Positions 39,949 to 53,280 are shown, numbered from the stretch's first letter. The stretch is 64,000 nt of DNA from Adiantum capillus-veneris (GCA_014529385.2 CM043953.1:87610842-87674841), one strand, 5' to 3'. Numbers and translations are program-made. Notes: a model not told the origin generated them from the letters alone.

Positions 39949-42222
39949 ATGGATCTTCTAAGGTCAAAGGTTACTCAGATGCTGGAGGATAATGCTCGAC
40001 AATTGCCAAAAAGTGCAATGTTACAACCAATGGAGTCCACATCAATTGAAGCAGGTGGTCATAGAAAAGAAGATACAGATAAAGCTCAACTAAAGGACAC
40101 TGTCACAGCAAAAGTAGTCAACTCGGATACAAATCCTGAGAAGATCAAGTGCAACATCATTGGTGAACACAAAGAAAAGCTGTCAAGAGGAGTAAAGCTA
40201 GATTTTCAGCTAGACAAGAACCTTATGTCTTTTCGCACTTGGAAAAGATGTGGTCAACAACAGCTGTAAGATGCTTCTGAATTTGTGAGCATATATGGAA
40301 ACAAATGAGCAGAATGCTGGGGAATCATCTCCATCACCATTGAAGTAAGTTCACAGATCATAATAGCTCAATTTCATGTGATCACAGCAAGAGATATGCC
40401 ACAAGATATAAAAATGGGAATGTCAATGGCCCAGAAGATGTTAGAGATACAGAATTCAAACAGGATGTAGTCTTCAAAGACAACCAAGAATGAAGACCAA
40501 GGCTGGTCACCCGCGGACGATAGCACAAAGTCCTCAAGAACAGTTAAAATGGAGACTGATATTAAAGCAAATCTCATTAAAGATGATTCACCTCCATCAA
40601 ACAGAACTTCAGAAGAGCTTAAAGCAAATCAAGCATTATCAAGTGCAAGTCAGACAGAGCAAAGAGCAACCACGGAAGCTCTTGAGCAAAGAATGCTATC
40701 AAAACTAGAAGTTAAGAAGAACAAGGTTGGAGACAACCAAGAAGAAGCAATAGGAAGTCCAAAGATCAATCACTCATTGCCAGTCAAATTAGTTCCTGTA
40801 AGTCAGATTGCAACAAAAAGTCTCAAGTCACCCTCCATAGAGACACAATTAGATCAAGATGAGACCATAGCAAAAGTAGGACAAAGATCTTCAATAGAAC
40901 CAACAACAAGGATAGCTGTAGTTCTCAATAGTACAAAAGGAGCAAGTGTCACATGCAATGCTCTACTAGATAAAGAAGAAAAGTGCAAGATGGTTGCAAA
41001 AAACAACCAGAGTATTCTAGAGATTACTCAAGACAAGCCACGTAACAGAGAAATCATGGGTAAGGCTATGAGTCAAGAAGAAATGGTTGCTACCCTTAGC
41101 ATCCAAAATCATGAAGAGTAGGTAAAGTTTTAGGTGACGCCTTCAAAGGAAATGCTTGCAGAGGTAATCCTTGGACATCAATGGTTAGATCAACACAAGG
41201 CCTACAAAGAAGATACAATGCTAATACTCTCTTTTCCAAGAGGTAGCCAGCAACATTTACAGGTATCGTTAATGCTAGATTCAAAGTTGCAAAAGTCACA
41301 AGAATCAAAGACAAATCTTGCAGACAAAGGTAAAGCTAAAGTGGACCTTCCACTGATTAGCAAAGAAGGTGTGACAGAATATGCCTCTACATCAAAGAAC
41401 CCTCATGGATCAACTTCTTCAAGCAAGTCAATCTTTCAAAACTTCAAGTCAATTGCTGACCCAACTAAAACCTCTAAGGAGACACCTAGAAAAGTAAAGA
41501 TATTTCAGCCAAAGTACTCAAGAAAGCAAAGAAAAGTTAAGAAAATGTTTGTTCGGAGCAGTTTAGTCAAATTCAATGATCCGATTTGGGTTAAAGATGG
41601 GAAATCAACACAGAAAGACAAACACATGGGATGGATAGCCTCACAATGGAGCTTAAAAGAACAGGAGTACTATGGAGGTAATAGACATATATGGGTACCA
41701 AAATCGCAGGTTAGGGCATATGAAGTAACATCAAGACCCTCCCAAGAAACAAGGCCCACAAGGTATCAATCTCTACAATATTCCAGAGTACCTAAGAAGT
41801 AGGTATACAACAGAACATCATTGAAAGTTGCTAAAGTCTACCACAGCTCACAAGAGGATATAGAACAGAGAAGGCTCTCAAAGAATCTTCCTCTTAGACA
41901 AGGATTCTATACAGGTTATACAAAGATGTGGCTGCAAGTCAACCAAAAGCCAGTTGCAACTACACCAGACCTGCATGAAGATCTCAAGAGCTCAACAAGA
42001 CCTAGAGCTCAACAAAGTCAACAATGGAGATACAAAGATGCCCAAGGGATTTGGATTCCTAAGTCTTCCAATGCTCCTAATCAAAAGCCAGATGCCAACA
42101 GCCAACAAAGGCCTACAACAACATCAAAGACTCCTATAAACACGCTCAATTGGAGAATCAAATAGATAATGGAGTCTTCACAGTCAGAGAAGGATAACCC
42201 AACCAATGAGAATGCAGATTGA
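39949..42222 (+). pseudogene. Decayed gag/pol-like ORF of the LTR element, part 2
   Basis: ATG 39,949 opens MDLLRSKVTQMLEDNARQ up to TAA at 40,267. From 40,549 a single frame runs to 42,222, broken by TAG at 41,119, 41,131, 41,800 and 42,163 and closed by TGA at 42,220. EVILGHQWLDQH near 41,160 recalls the ILGxxWL end of a retropepsin, but without a clear DSG site I do not claim a protease. GNRHIWVPKSQ and AQGIWIPKSS are repeated W-x-PK motifs. It is rich in Gln, Lys and Ser. Reverse transcriptase, RNase H and integrase are not seen, so the element was non-autonomous or lost them. Confidence 0.55.
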
Positions 42223-43324
42223 AGAAGATAAAACATGTATAGCAAAAGAAACCTTCAATGCCAACTTGGTCCTTCAGTAATCCTCCTTTTGAGGATTCAA
42301 GCTTACTTTTACCAGAAGAAATGTTTGTAGTAAGCACAAGAATGTAAAAAGTCAAGTCCTCAGGGTGCAAAAAACAGTCTTTGGCATAGTGAGAGTCGGG
42401 CTCTTGAGCCATCAAATGAGCAAAGCATTAGTCCCAAAGCTTCAAGTCATATCAAACTCTGTGCTAAGAGTCGTAGTTATTAGGCTTACGCGCTCCAACT
42501 GGAAGAGTTGAGCATATCTAAAGTCATGTTGCTCATGCTGGATGAGATGAGCATAAGAGTCGAAGTCTATTAACTTACAATTGGTGGAGTGTCATAGAGT
42601 CCAACACTCACGCACAGTGCATAGTAAGAGGAGAGCACATATCCTCGTCAACAAAAACCATTCTTAAAGGGGTGCCAGCTTGCAAAGCTATGTCATATGC
42701 TTTTATAGCTATACCATCTTTCTGACTAACCCCTCAAAATATTTCTTGCACAGCATATTGTTTCCCATGCATTTTTGTGTATGCATAAATAGGATGTCCC
42801 ATCATCGGACATATGCATTAGACACTCTTTTTTGCTTCCACCCATGCACCTTGAGTGGACTACAACAGGCAAACCCATGTTCCATCATGCTACCATTTCC
42901 TATTTGCTGCCTTTTTAATTCCATATCTATCAGCAAATAATCCGTTGAGTACTTTATAAATATTTCCAATGCTAATAAGTACCCCAATAATGTGCGTATC
43001 CCAAAGACATTTTTTCCCCACTGGGTTTTTTTCCTTTGGTCATCCAGGTATTAGACCCTAATTTAGAACCTCATCATTCTACTTTCCTTGTACATACTTT
43101 TCATAAATAAACACCAGTCTCATCATTATGCTATTACAACGGACAAATGCACCATCATCTCTCACATCAGACATATTTGGACCAATGAAGATGCTGCAGC
43201 AAATTGAACCTCATTAACAAATTCAATGACAAATGAAGATAATCAGCCCAGCAACAACCAATCAAAACCTTCCCTTGCCTCCACGGACACCTTTCAACAG
43301 TGTCCGAGGACAGGCACTAACATC
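42223..43324 (+). other. 3' noncoding part of the LTR element
   Basis: There is no ORF with a recognisable motif. The final 100 bases ('ccacggacacctttcaacagtgtccgaggacaggcact') resemble the stretch just before the polypurine tract in plant Ty3/gypsy-like elements. Confidence 0.5.
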
Positions 43325-43336
43325 GGAAGGGGGGAA
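43325..43336 (+). promoter_or_regulatory. Polypurine tract
   Basis: The purine run ggaaggggggaa lies immediately before TGTTAACTGAG, the start of the LTR. This is the usual place of the plus-strand primer of LTR retroelements. Confidence 0.75.
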
Positions 43337-44260
43337 TGTTAACTGAGTCAATGTCAGTTAACATAAGCTGCTAAAGACCGAAGACATACGGATGCACATT
43401 GAGGATGAATATGAAGAAGCAGTAAAGATTGGAGTTACACATTTTTCATGTTTTCCCAAAATGGTCACGTATTGTAAATTCTCGATTTATTTCAAGCCAT
43501 TGTAATATTTTAATGTGTTACGGGCTCAATGGGAGTTCCAAGTTGTAAAGAATAGGTCACTTACTGTGCCTAGGTTGCAGATTCAGTAAGTGGTGAGCCC
43601 TAAAGGCTTTGGGCGCCCGGACATTGCATATTTTTAACCTAGGTATATAAGGCAGTGTGTAAAAGAAATTAGGGTTCTCAAGCTCATTTGTTGAGAGCAC
43701 TCTTTGGTGAGAGCTCTTGAGGTGTGTGGCTATGGAGTCCTTGAGCTTCTCCTTGCTCATGAGACTTGATTAATACTAATCAATGATTCATTCTCTCTCA
43801 CTATGCCTCTGTCTTACTTCTTATGATTGCATATGATGCTTAGATTAACTAGATCTTAACTAATTAGTGGTTAATCCCTCTCCAATCTTGTGTGATTTCC
43901 CTCTTTTGCTTGTGTGTGCATGTAGGTTTGATTGGAGTGTGGTGCTCAATAGATCTATGTGTGTGTGCTTGCCATTAGTGTGATGCATGATAGGATTAGT
44001 GTTGTGTGTGTCTTGCAATTGTAGTGTGTGTGATTGGGTTGATCAGAGGTCAAGAGAAGTGGATATATGGAGATTTCCATTCATTGCGGCTTAGCTCCTC
44101 CATAGGCCGAGAAGCTCACCTCGTAGAGTTAACCATTTGTGTTGCCACGAGTATCTCACTAATCGTGTGAGTGTTTCCATGCCCTAGCCGGGTAGCTCAT
44201 CCCTTCGTATTGACAATTTTGTTGGTCATTGGAGCTATTGGAACGATGGAACCCCCAACA
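43337..44260 (+). mobile_element. LTR, 924 bp (TGTT...AACA)
   Basis: It starts TGTTAACTGAG after a polypurine tract and ends CCCCCAACA before a PBS-like sequence. That gives the TG...CA ends and a short inverted TGTT/AACA. A TATA element (tatataag, 43,644-43,651) is followed by 'gagagcactctttggtgagagctcttgagg', a plausible R/U5 start. No second copy occurs in the window. It has a PPT on its left and a PBS on its right, so it looks like a shared or recombined LTR. Confidence 0.75.
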
Positions 44261-44280
44261 TTTGGCGTCGTTGCCGTGAG
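44261..44280 (+). promoter_or_regulatory. Degenerate tRNA-Asp-type primer binding site
   Basis: 'tttggcgtcgttgccgtgag' directly follows the LTR. It is close to the TGGCGCCGTTGCCGGGGA form complementary to the tRNA-Asp 3' end used by many plant Ty3/gypsy elements. Two or three substitutions suggest age. Confidence 0.6.
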
Positions 44281-45202
44281 GCATTGTAGCACGACCTAAT
44301 CGCAACCCACAAAATTGTCAAATCGTGGATCAGTAACCCGCTGGCTAGGGCATGGAAGCACGAGCCTAGGATGTATAGACATAGAGGAATCAAGGGATCC
44401 TTCTACTCATCATAGAGAGAAGCCATGGAAAGGGCTTCCTCTAATCAACAACACATTCCTACTTACTAATCACTTGCACACAACCATATGGTTGAAATTA
44501 ACCTCTCACATCAATCACTCTATTCACAACTCTTAATCACACAACTACACAAGCATGCAATTAACATACCTACTCCGCATTAGTGTGTCCATTCCAGCAC
44601 AACCCTCAATGCGACTACGTATGCACACACTAACCGCACACCTTGTAGAGAGAGGTGAAGAGAAGGAAGGCATAGCCCTCACACACCATGGCCAATGGTG
44701 TGGATAGAATAGATTAACTCAAAAAAGGGATTAGGAGATCTACCATCACACTAATACGATCTCACTGCACATAATCAAACAAAGAAGACTAATAACAAAG
44801 AAAGTGTACAAAAAAGGGATTATGAGATCTACCATCACACTAATACAATCTCACTCCACATAATCAAACAAAGAAGACTAATAACAAAGAAAGTGTAATT
44901 GATTATTAGAAATCAAGAGCTACATGGGCATGGAAAGTCCATGAGTCTCATGACCATCCACTCTACAAAGAGAAGAACTCAACCAAGAATGACTTCTCAT
45001 TAAGCATAGGGCTCTTTTATAGCTTTAGGCCTCAAACCCTTCAACTTTGGGATAAAGTTGAGCTCTTTAGCCTAAACTTATACAACTTTGGAAGTCCTAA
45101 ATGAGCCCAAGACCCTATACAATGAAAAGGAAATATTGTGCACTATAGCACATCCAGAGCTTGGTGCATAATTGGTGTAGCCTGTATTAGCCGCTGCTAA
45201 CA
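44272..45202 (-). mobile_element. Direct-repeat copy 1 (candidate LTR, minus orientation)
   Basis: This ~930-bp segment matches 50,560-51,401 in the same orientation. On the minus strand it starts TGTTAGCAGCGG and has a TATA box (ctataaaag, plus 45,013-45,022). It contains an internal ~86-bp tandem duplication (44,727-44,898, 'gagatctaccatcacactaata') that copy 2 lacks. The expected TACA end is mutated. No purine tract flanks its 3' LTR position, and weak similarity continues past 45,202, so the true LTR may be longer. Confidence 0.6.
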
Positions 45203-48200
45203 CTATGTGCCGGTGAAGCAAGACACGGTGACATGGTAGAAAGAAATTCCATGGAAGAAATGTTGAGCTGCAAAACATAAGAACAAGTAATGAGCATCAA
45301 AGGCTACCAAGAATGAATAAAACATGAAGCACAAATGAACAATCATGCAAAGTGTTTTTTTGCTTCTAAAAGATGGGTCAATCATAGTCAAAAACTAGAC
45401 AACGTAAAGCAAAAAATACACCTAAACTATTGTGAAGATTAAACCTCTTGAAATTCCAGCTTTATGCATGAAACATAAGCAATCAATTATGACCCTATGC
45501 TAATGACCCTAGGCTAATGCAAGTTCATAAACCTATTAGCCTAAAAACTATGTGAACAGTCTTAATAAATCATTCAAGTCTATCATGTCTATGGGCTATA
45601 AAAAAGCTCCTAATCTACTAGTACATTGTCACAATTTTTTTGAAGCTCATGGAAGTTTTGTATTTGTCATTCATTGAAAAAAGTAAAACACAATATAAGG
45701 GTACCACCCCAAGGCAAGTCTAGGTGCGACTCTCGGCTCCTTGAACCTTCAAGAAGGTGTTCCAAAGGCCTACCAAGACAACGGCTAACCCCTATCAGCC
45801 CAGGGCATCAGTTTAGGGCCTTGACCAAGCGAACCAAGGTGATTCCCCTCGCCTACCAAGCGCCAATAAGGCGCTAGGCCTCACATAGACACAAAATAAC
45901 ATATAGATTTTGATTTTCATGTGTCTAGTGGCATTTTTGCTACTTTTTCTTGACACTTTTTTGCTTCATTGTTTCATTTTTTAGCACTTTTTTTTATTGC
46001 TTCCAACTTGAGATGCTAATGGCAATTGGACTAAAGGACTAAAGCCTAATCATAGCCCTAGGTTATGTTAAAAAATGAATGGAGTATTAAGACTATCACT
46101 AAGAGTCTAGGACTAATGAGAATTGAACCTACATTAACATGAGATCAAGGCCAATTACCTATGATTAGCACACATAAAGCCTAATTTTCTAATGAGTTAT
46201 TTTTCACAAAGTAAAGTGTTGAAACTTTAAGATTCCTAGCTTTCAAACATGAAAGAACCGTAGCTTAGAAGCAAAAATTACTTAAGCCAAGCATAGAGAA
46301 TGGAGATATTGAACAAAAGAGCAAAATCATGGAAGGATTACACCTATTCATGCTCTTTGAGCTTCCTTGAGCAAGCATCCCCTTTGTGTAGAGAAGTCTC
46401 TTGATATTTTTATTTGCAAAAGAAGCGGATTTGAAGCTAAGTGTAAACACAAGCTCCAAAGGCCTTTTATTGAAATAAAAAAAGCACACAAAAAACATTA
46501 ATGAAAACCTAAAGCTAGGGTCTTGCATACCCCAATTTGCCAAAGGGAAAAAACCCAAGGGAAAAAAATGCCTTTGGTTATGCACATTTATGCTCTTTGA
46601 TAGAAAATTTATGCATACATAACAACCATGAGAGATAAAATGAGCTTCTACATAAGCAAATTTTGTAATTTTTACAATCTCTCCTGCATGATTCAAAGTT
46701 GATTAGTTTCTAGCTCACTCGAAATATGGAATTAAAAACAAGCCAAGAGCTGAAAATAATACAACTTTGATGAAATGAAGTGGCTCCTGAAAGCCAAATT
46801 TTACATTTTAAAGCTTTTCAAAAAGTTGACTAACAACTAGCTCACATGAATTTTTACATTGTTTAGAGCAATCTATGAGCTAGAGATGACTGCAACTCTT
46901 AATGGAATGAAAGTAAATGGCTCTCAATAGCCAAATTATGTACTTGAAAGCTCTCAAAAAATTGTCTACACTAGCTCGAATGAAAACATTTTCACTTTAG
47001 ACCAAGTTATGAGCTAGCATGTCTACAATTTTTAATCCAAATAATTGGAATGGCTATAGGTAGCCAAAATTTTCAATTTTTGCAATGATGACCCTCCTTG
47101 GATCAATAAAGCATACTCTTGCCACAACCTTTCAAAAACAACTCAAATCATTAGTGCTCTTTAGCATTTGAACATCCAATACAAGCACTAAAAGAATTTA
47201 AGAACAATCATAAACCCGAAAATTTACTGCCCTCTCATGGTCATTCAAGAAATCCAATTTAGTGCCATGCCATGATTTTTGCATACATATTAAGCACTAA
47301 AATATAACAAACAAGTCCAATTTTGTGGGCTTGTCTTGACCATACATGAATGCATTATCAACATAACTCTCAAAGAAGGCCCATATTCATTCCCAAAAGA
47401 ATTTGTCATGTACTGCAATGAAAATGATAATGGACCCAGCCTTAGACCATAATCAAATCAACAATGGGTGCATATAGTTGATGCTTGAATCGGTAATGTT
47501 TCATACAAATCAAGAGAGAAAGAGTACTCACTCGCATAACGCTCATTTTCTAATGTATGAAACCATCTTTAGTCACAACAAGCAGAAAGGAAAGAACCAC
47601 TCTTGATCTTCACTTTTTTAATGCAATTCCATGATAATTCATGCTCAACTTTAGCTGGAATTATTAAAGTCTTGACGTCAGCTCTTAATATCCAAATTGC
47701 ATATCTCGTCTTCCAATCACAACTCGAAAATAGCCCAATATTTAGTTGTGGAAACAAACACAATCTTGAAAAATTATCTTCATTGGACAGCCCAGTTTTT
47801 TAACATCCCTCGATTTGTTTTTTAATTTTTTGTCTGACTCAAAGCTATGCTGAATTTTATTCCCTTAAGTGGCCAAATGCCGGAAAACACTCATTCAAAT
47901 CACTCAAGACGAGGATTTTGTTTCCATTTTCTTTTTCTTGGAGGGTTTTCTTTTCGAAGGGAGGAGGGTGTGAACCTCCCCCTCTTTTTAAAGGATTTTT
48001 AAAAAAATTTAATTTCTCCTAATTTCTTGATTGCGGACTGCAGCTGCGGGGCCGTTAGCATGTGGCGAGACTCGGGAGGGGTGTGGGACCAGAGCAGAGT
48101 GAGAGGGTGTGTGTGTGTGTGTGTGTGTTTGCAGGCTATGAGCCAAAGCGGGTGGGGTCGCAACTCCGGGTCAGTAGTGATTCAGCAAGTGGGTGCGCAT

Positions 48201-50540
48201 GATCCAAGAAAGTGTGTGTGTGGGGGCCTCTGCAAGCGCTAAAGCTGCCAGACTGGCCTTGGTTTGTCTTTGAGTAAAAATAAGGTGTATGTGAGTGTTG
48301 ACTTTCGCGAGGGTACTGGCCAGTGGCGAGCAAGGCGGGGTGGGCCAGCTCCAACGTGTGTGTTTCTGAAGATGACAAGGCACTGAGCTGAGTTGATTCA
48401 GGACCACAGATTGAGAGAGAAACGGTGAACAGGGTTGCGGGCCAGTGGCTCCTTTTGTAGAAATAGCAGGCGAAGTGGGCAGCACGTGTGTGTGGTATCT
48501 GAGCCATTGAACGCGGCCGAGAAAATGCATTTGGGAATTTTGACGTGTGTGTCTGTGTGTGGTTAGAGCTACACGACAAGAGCTTTATTTCCTTTTTCTT
48601 TATTATATATAATCTCCCTTAGGGGACGTTCCCCCACCATGTGTGTTCCACAAGCATAGCTCTCTTCCTAAAACTCAAATGACAATACCATGCATGGCTT
48701 TCATCACCAAGTCATTGTGACATTTTTAATGCTTGCACTTATTATCTAATAAGGGATTTAAGAAAAAATTGATCAAGCAATTATGCAAAAAAGAGCTGAA
48801 CTTGTTATTCCTATTGCTTCACGGTTATGCTCGATTGAACACACACTGTGTGGACACTAATTATCTACTCAATTCTAGGACCAAGTAATTAAGACACACA
48901 TTCCCCCATCAAATCATAGCGCAAACTCAAAAATGTGACATTAAAGGCGGTTTACTTCAGGCATTTCATACACACATGAATGTAGTGCATTACTTTTCAA
49001 TTGCCAATCTGTATGGGATTTCAATCATTGCAATTTTGAGTTGCTCATATCCAACTTTCAAATCAGTCAATTCCTATTTGGGTTCGCCATTCATATGTGA
49101 TTATGGCAACTCATGAACGCACAATTTAGTGAAATTCTTGCCATATCCAATCAGATTGCCATACATGATCATGGTAATTTACATATAACCATTTTCAATT
49201 GGGCACCAATTGAATCATCTCAAGTCACACACCAACCTTTTAGGTCTTTCAATCATCATAATTGGTAATTGCTCCTAATTATTCATCCAATTTGAGTACC
49301 GAATGCCATTGAGTACGCACACACACCCAAATTTAGATCGAAATTTTATGCAACTAATCTTTCACATTGCAATGGCCAAATTGCAAATGCGATCAAGCAT
49401 AATTGAATGAATGCATGCTCAATTTCTAAAAAATTAAACTATTTTTACCCAATCAAGCAATGCACACGCTCAAAAATTAAGCACAAAAATTCAAATTTGG
49501 CTCAATTGCCAATGCATTTAGGCTTAGACCTGATGATTGCACACAATTTTTATGATCATTTCACAATAAAAGACCATTTAGGTGTCCCAATTGACCATCA
49601 ATCATTAAAATCAAGTGGTCATGGATGGGCACACACACTCAATGTTTGCCCAATTTTTTGGCAATTAGGTTTATCCAATGATTGAATTAGCATACTCATG
49701 TATCATCAATGATTTCATACTCATGTATCATCAATTCCATCAATTTTTATGGACACATTCAAGATTAGGTGCACACACACTTGAAATTTTTGACAGTTTT
49801 TTCTCTCTTTGGTGTATGCACACACACAATGATTTTTATGCACACACATGAATTCTTGATGAGAATTAAACATTATTTGGATACACACAAAGTTTATTAG
49901 TCACAATTTGACTATCAATGTCATTCAAAGTGTATCCAATTAGGTGCAAAGTGTAGGTCAATTTGTGTTACACACCTAATTTTAGTAAATGATTAACAAC
50001 ATTGAACCTCATTAATCAATCAAGAATTGACATAACAAGTGAGTGCATTTACATCGTAATTACACTGCAAGCTATTCCTTTGCTCCACGCGAAGACGCAT
50101 CATTGCACACACAAGTGTGTGCACCATCAAATCGGCTCCAAAATTGACCATTTGTAGGTAAAAAATCAAACACTCAAATCATCAAATTAGGCATAAATTG
50201 GTACAATTAACTTGATTAAAGTGATGATTCCACCTCTTGCAAGGGGATTTCACATACTTTACACTTCAAATGTTAGTGGTTAGGTTAGCATGGTTGGTCA
50301 AAATTAGTAAAAATTAGCATGGAAAGAAGCGAATTAGTAAGGGTTAGCATGAAATTAGTGAAATTGGGGGTGGAATTTGGGGTTTGGGGTATTTATAACT
50401 CAACATTAGCATCAATTTCTTGCACAAACATCATCAAATTACACCAAAATCGAGTTACACACACTCAAAAACCAACAAAATTAGTAGTGAAATTACTCTA
50501 TTCTACACATCCTAAGATCACTAGCTTAGGTCTTATCGAT
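45203..50540 (-). mobile_element. Noncoding interior between the direct repeats
   Basis: It contains duplicated block copy 2 (45,490-47,995), a GT-rich patch with (GT)n at 48,103-48,128, and AT-rich sequence with many 'cacaca' and 'caatt' words from 48,600 to 50,540. No gag, protease, reverse transcriptase or integrase motif is seen on either strand. If the flanks are LTRs, this is a large non-autonomous (LARD-like) element. Confidence 0.5.
45490..47995. repeat. Duplicated noncoding block, copy 2, with 990-bp insertion
   Basis: It is collinear with 32,747-34,198. At about 45,661-46,652 it carries about 990 bp absent from copy 1. The insertion is flanked by 'ttttgta' on both sides, which fits a 7-bp target duplication. 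The inserted part contains a 143-residue minus-strand frame (46,265-46,696) with no recognised motif, and a GC-richer piece near 45,700-45,880. Confidence 0.75.
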
Positions 50541-50557
50541 CCCCGGAAACGGCGCCA
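50541..50557 (-). promoter_or_regulatory. tRNA-Asp-type primer binding site, minus strand
   Basis: The plus-strand ccccggaaacggcgcca equals a tRNA-Asp 3' end apart from one base. It means the minus strand carries a PBS two bases after the repeat end ...CCTCCCTACA. Confidence 0.75.
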
Positions 50558-50559
50558 AA

Positions 50560-51401
50560 TGTAGGGAGGCGTTGTAGCACGACCTAATTGCAACCCACAA
50601 AATTGTCAAATCGTGGATCGGTAACCCGGCTAGGGCATGAAAGCACAAGCCTAGGATGTATAGACATAGAGGATTTAAGGGATCCTTCTACTCATCATAG
50701 AGAGAAGCCATGGAAAGGGCTTCCTCTAATCAAAAACACATTCCTACTTACTAATCACTTGCACACATCATGTGGTTGAAATCACCCTCTCACATCAATC
50801 ACTCTATTCACAACTCTTAATCACACAACTACACAAGCATGCAATTAACGTATCTACTCCGCATTAGTGTGTCCATTCCGGCACAACCCCGCAATGCGAC
50901 TACATATGTACACACACTAACTGCACACCTTTTAGAGAGAGATGAAGAGAAGGAAGGCATAGCCCTCACACACCATGGCCACTGGTGTGGATAGAATAGA
51001 TTAACTCAAAAAAGGGATTAGGAGATCTACCATCACACTAATACAATCTCATTCCACATAAACAAACAAAGAAGACTAATAAGAAAGAAAGTGTAATTGA
51101 TTATTAGAAATCAAGAGCTACATGGGCATGGAAAGCCCATGAGCCTCATGACCATCCACTCTACAAAGAGAAGAACTCACCCAAGAATGACTTCTCATTA
51201 AGCATAGGGCTCTTTTATAGCTTTGGGACTCAAACCCTTCAACTATGGGATAAAGTTGAGCTCTTTAGCATAGACTTATACAACTTTGGAACTCCTAAAT
51301 GATCCCAAGTCCCTATACAATGAAAAAGGAAATATTGTGCACTATAGCACATCCACAGCTTGGTGCATAATTGGTGTAGCTTGTGTTAGCCGCTGCTAAC
51401 A
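50560..51401 (-). mobile_element. Direct-repeat copy 2 (candidate 5' LTR, minus orientation)
   Basis: It is 842 bp, TGTTAGCAGC...CTCCCTACA on the minus strand, and ends beside the PBS at 50,541-50,557. A TATA box is at plus 51,212-51,220. It is the partner of 44,272-45,202. The PBS fixes it as the 5' LTR of a minus-strand element. Confidence 0.7.
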
Positions 51402-53280
51402 TATGCTTTTGCAAAAATACATGTTGAACTGCAAATGAACAGAAGTGTACATTGTAGTGTGTTTTCATTTGCAATAGATGTTAAGAGAACAAACCATGAA
51501 AAGAAACAAATATAATGAATAAGAAATTAAAATAAACCAATCGTTTCAATGTAATTTGTCAAAAAACGATTAGCATTTGCCTTGTAAACTGATACAAATC
51601 TCAATCTCAAAATATATGACCCTAGCCACCTATTTAGTAGGCTTCCCACATGGGATTTAAGGCACACATATGAAATGGATTGTTCTCTAAATAACAAAAA
51701 ATGCATACTCTTAAACAACCATGAAAAATTTCACTCATCAAATCAAAACACATTATAAAAGAACCCATTAAAAGTTTAATCTTTTTGAACAAAAACAATT
51801 ATATGTGATATGAATGCACGTATATATATGCTTAAGCAAAATGCAACTTTTAAAAAAGCACCATCTGTATTTAATTTTGAATTTTTACATAAAATATAAA
51901 TCTTAAAAATTGCGCCAGATTCTCCTTTGTACGGAGACTTCTTTCTATAAAAAAATCAGTACACCCTTTTCTTGGGCTCCCACATGGGATTTTCATCACA
52001 TAATTTCTTTTTCCAAAAAAATTGTCCACCTCATCTTGGGCTCCCACGTGGGATTTAAGGATTACCTACACATTAAAATCAAACACATTTTTAATAGAGC
52101 CAAATTAATCTAACTTCAAAGTGGTGGTATGACCTGCATATCATAGTACATAGGAAACCTCCAATCACATAGTCTAATCACACGATTACCAAAAGGCCAT
52201 GTCCACGATACTGCTTGCTGCATACGTATATTAACTTGGGCATGGTTGACTTGCTCCTATTAGGTGCAGCGGAAATGATAGTTCAACTTTGCTCATGATG
52301 AGTGCTTTGGACTGTGCTCAAGGTTCCTTTTTACTTACGAAAGGGGGAGCCTTCTGTTCCTTTAGTGAGAGAGTGCAATGGACACAAACAAAGTGGTGAA
52401 CGCTGTGAATGAAGGTGCTGAGACTGAGAGATAGAGAGAGAGGAATACAACACCAGAAAAGTTGTCAAACCTTCCTCCGAAGACCCCACTTTCTGTAGAG
52501 AGAACGTTCTATTATGATTGCATAAATCTCTACAATGCTTGGACTTGCCGACGATTAGGTCGACGAAGAGGACTACGAGACCGGTTGAAATCTACAAATC
52601 TTTATCTGCTGAATTCTGACTCTATGTCGATGACTACGGTGATGACAATGATGCAACAATGATGCGCTAAAAACGCAGATGCTGAAATCTGTGTTTTCCG
52701 AGCTGAAACTGCGAACTTCGATGGATCTGATCGTGCGGCGAAGATCTGCTGTGGGAAGGTGAGGTCTGCGAGGTTCAAGACTTGTACTGTGGAGTCTTGA
52801 TGTTGAAAACTGAAAACGTTGGTGCTTCTAAGTGTTCTGTCACGAAGGATCTGCAAAACGTTGATGCTGATCTGCAAATAAAAAACGCTAGGGCTGAAAT
52901 CTGTCTGCTGTGGAAAATCTGCCAACGCTAGGGCTGATCTGTTGTGTTGCTGTGGAATCTACTAATGCTAGGGCTGATCTTGCTATGTCTTGTTGTCGCC
53001 GAGGCTGATCTGCCATGCAAAAACACCAGAGCTGGTTTTGTGGATGAAAAACGCTAGGTCTTGCTGCTGGTGCAGAAAACGCTAGGGTCTCTATGGAGGT
53101 CCTGCTGAGAAGGTGCCTGTTGAACCAAAGTTCCTGCTGCCTCTTCTGCCAGATAATGCTAGTGCTGGGTTTTCTTATATATTGACTTATGGAATTGTCC
53201 CTACCCAATTTCCCAACAAAAGTTACTTAAAAATAATAAGTGAAAATTGACTAAAATAGGGAAAATAGGTCTAGCACTGT
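51402..53280. other. Noncoding DNA with short repeated phrases
   Basis: 'gg(c/g)t(c/t)cccac(a/g)tgggattt' occurs near 51,640, 51,976 and 52,038. From 52,660 to 53,110 the phrase 'aacgctagggctgatctg' recurs with variants. Open minus-strand frames at 52,602-53,208 are carried by that repetition and have no domain signature. No gene is called. Confidence 0.5.

Noticed and set aside
45700-45880. Possible structured RNA or tRNA-like sequence
   Set aside because: It is GC-richer than its surroundings, but I could not build a tRNA cloverleaf or find A/B boxes.
46265-46696. 143-residue minus-strand frame inside the 990-bp insertion
   Set aside because: AT-rich, Phe/Ser-rich, no recognisable domain, and no support from the collinear copy.
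52602-53208. Two overlapping minus-strand frames of 106-107 residues
   Set aside because: Their length comes from repeated 'aacgctagggctgatctg' phrases; no domain motif or splice context.
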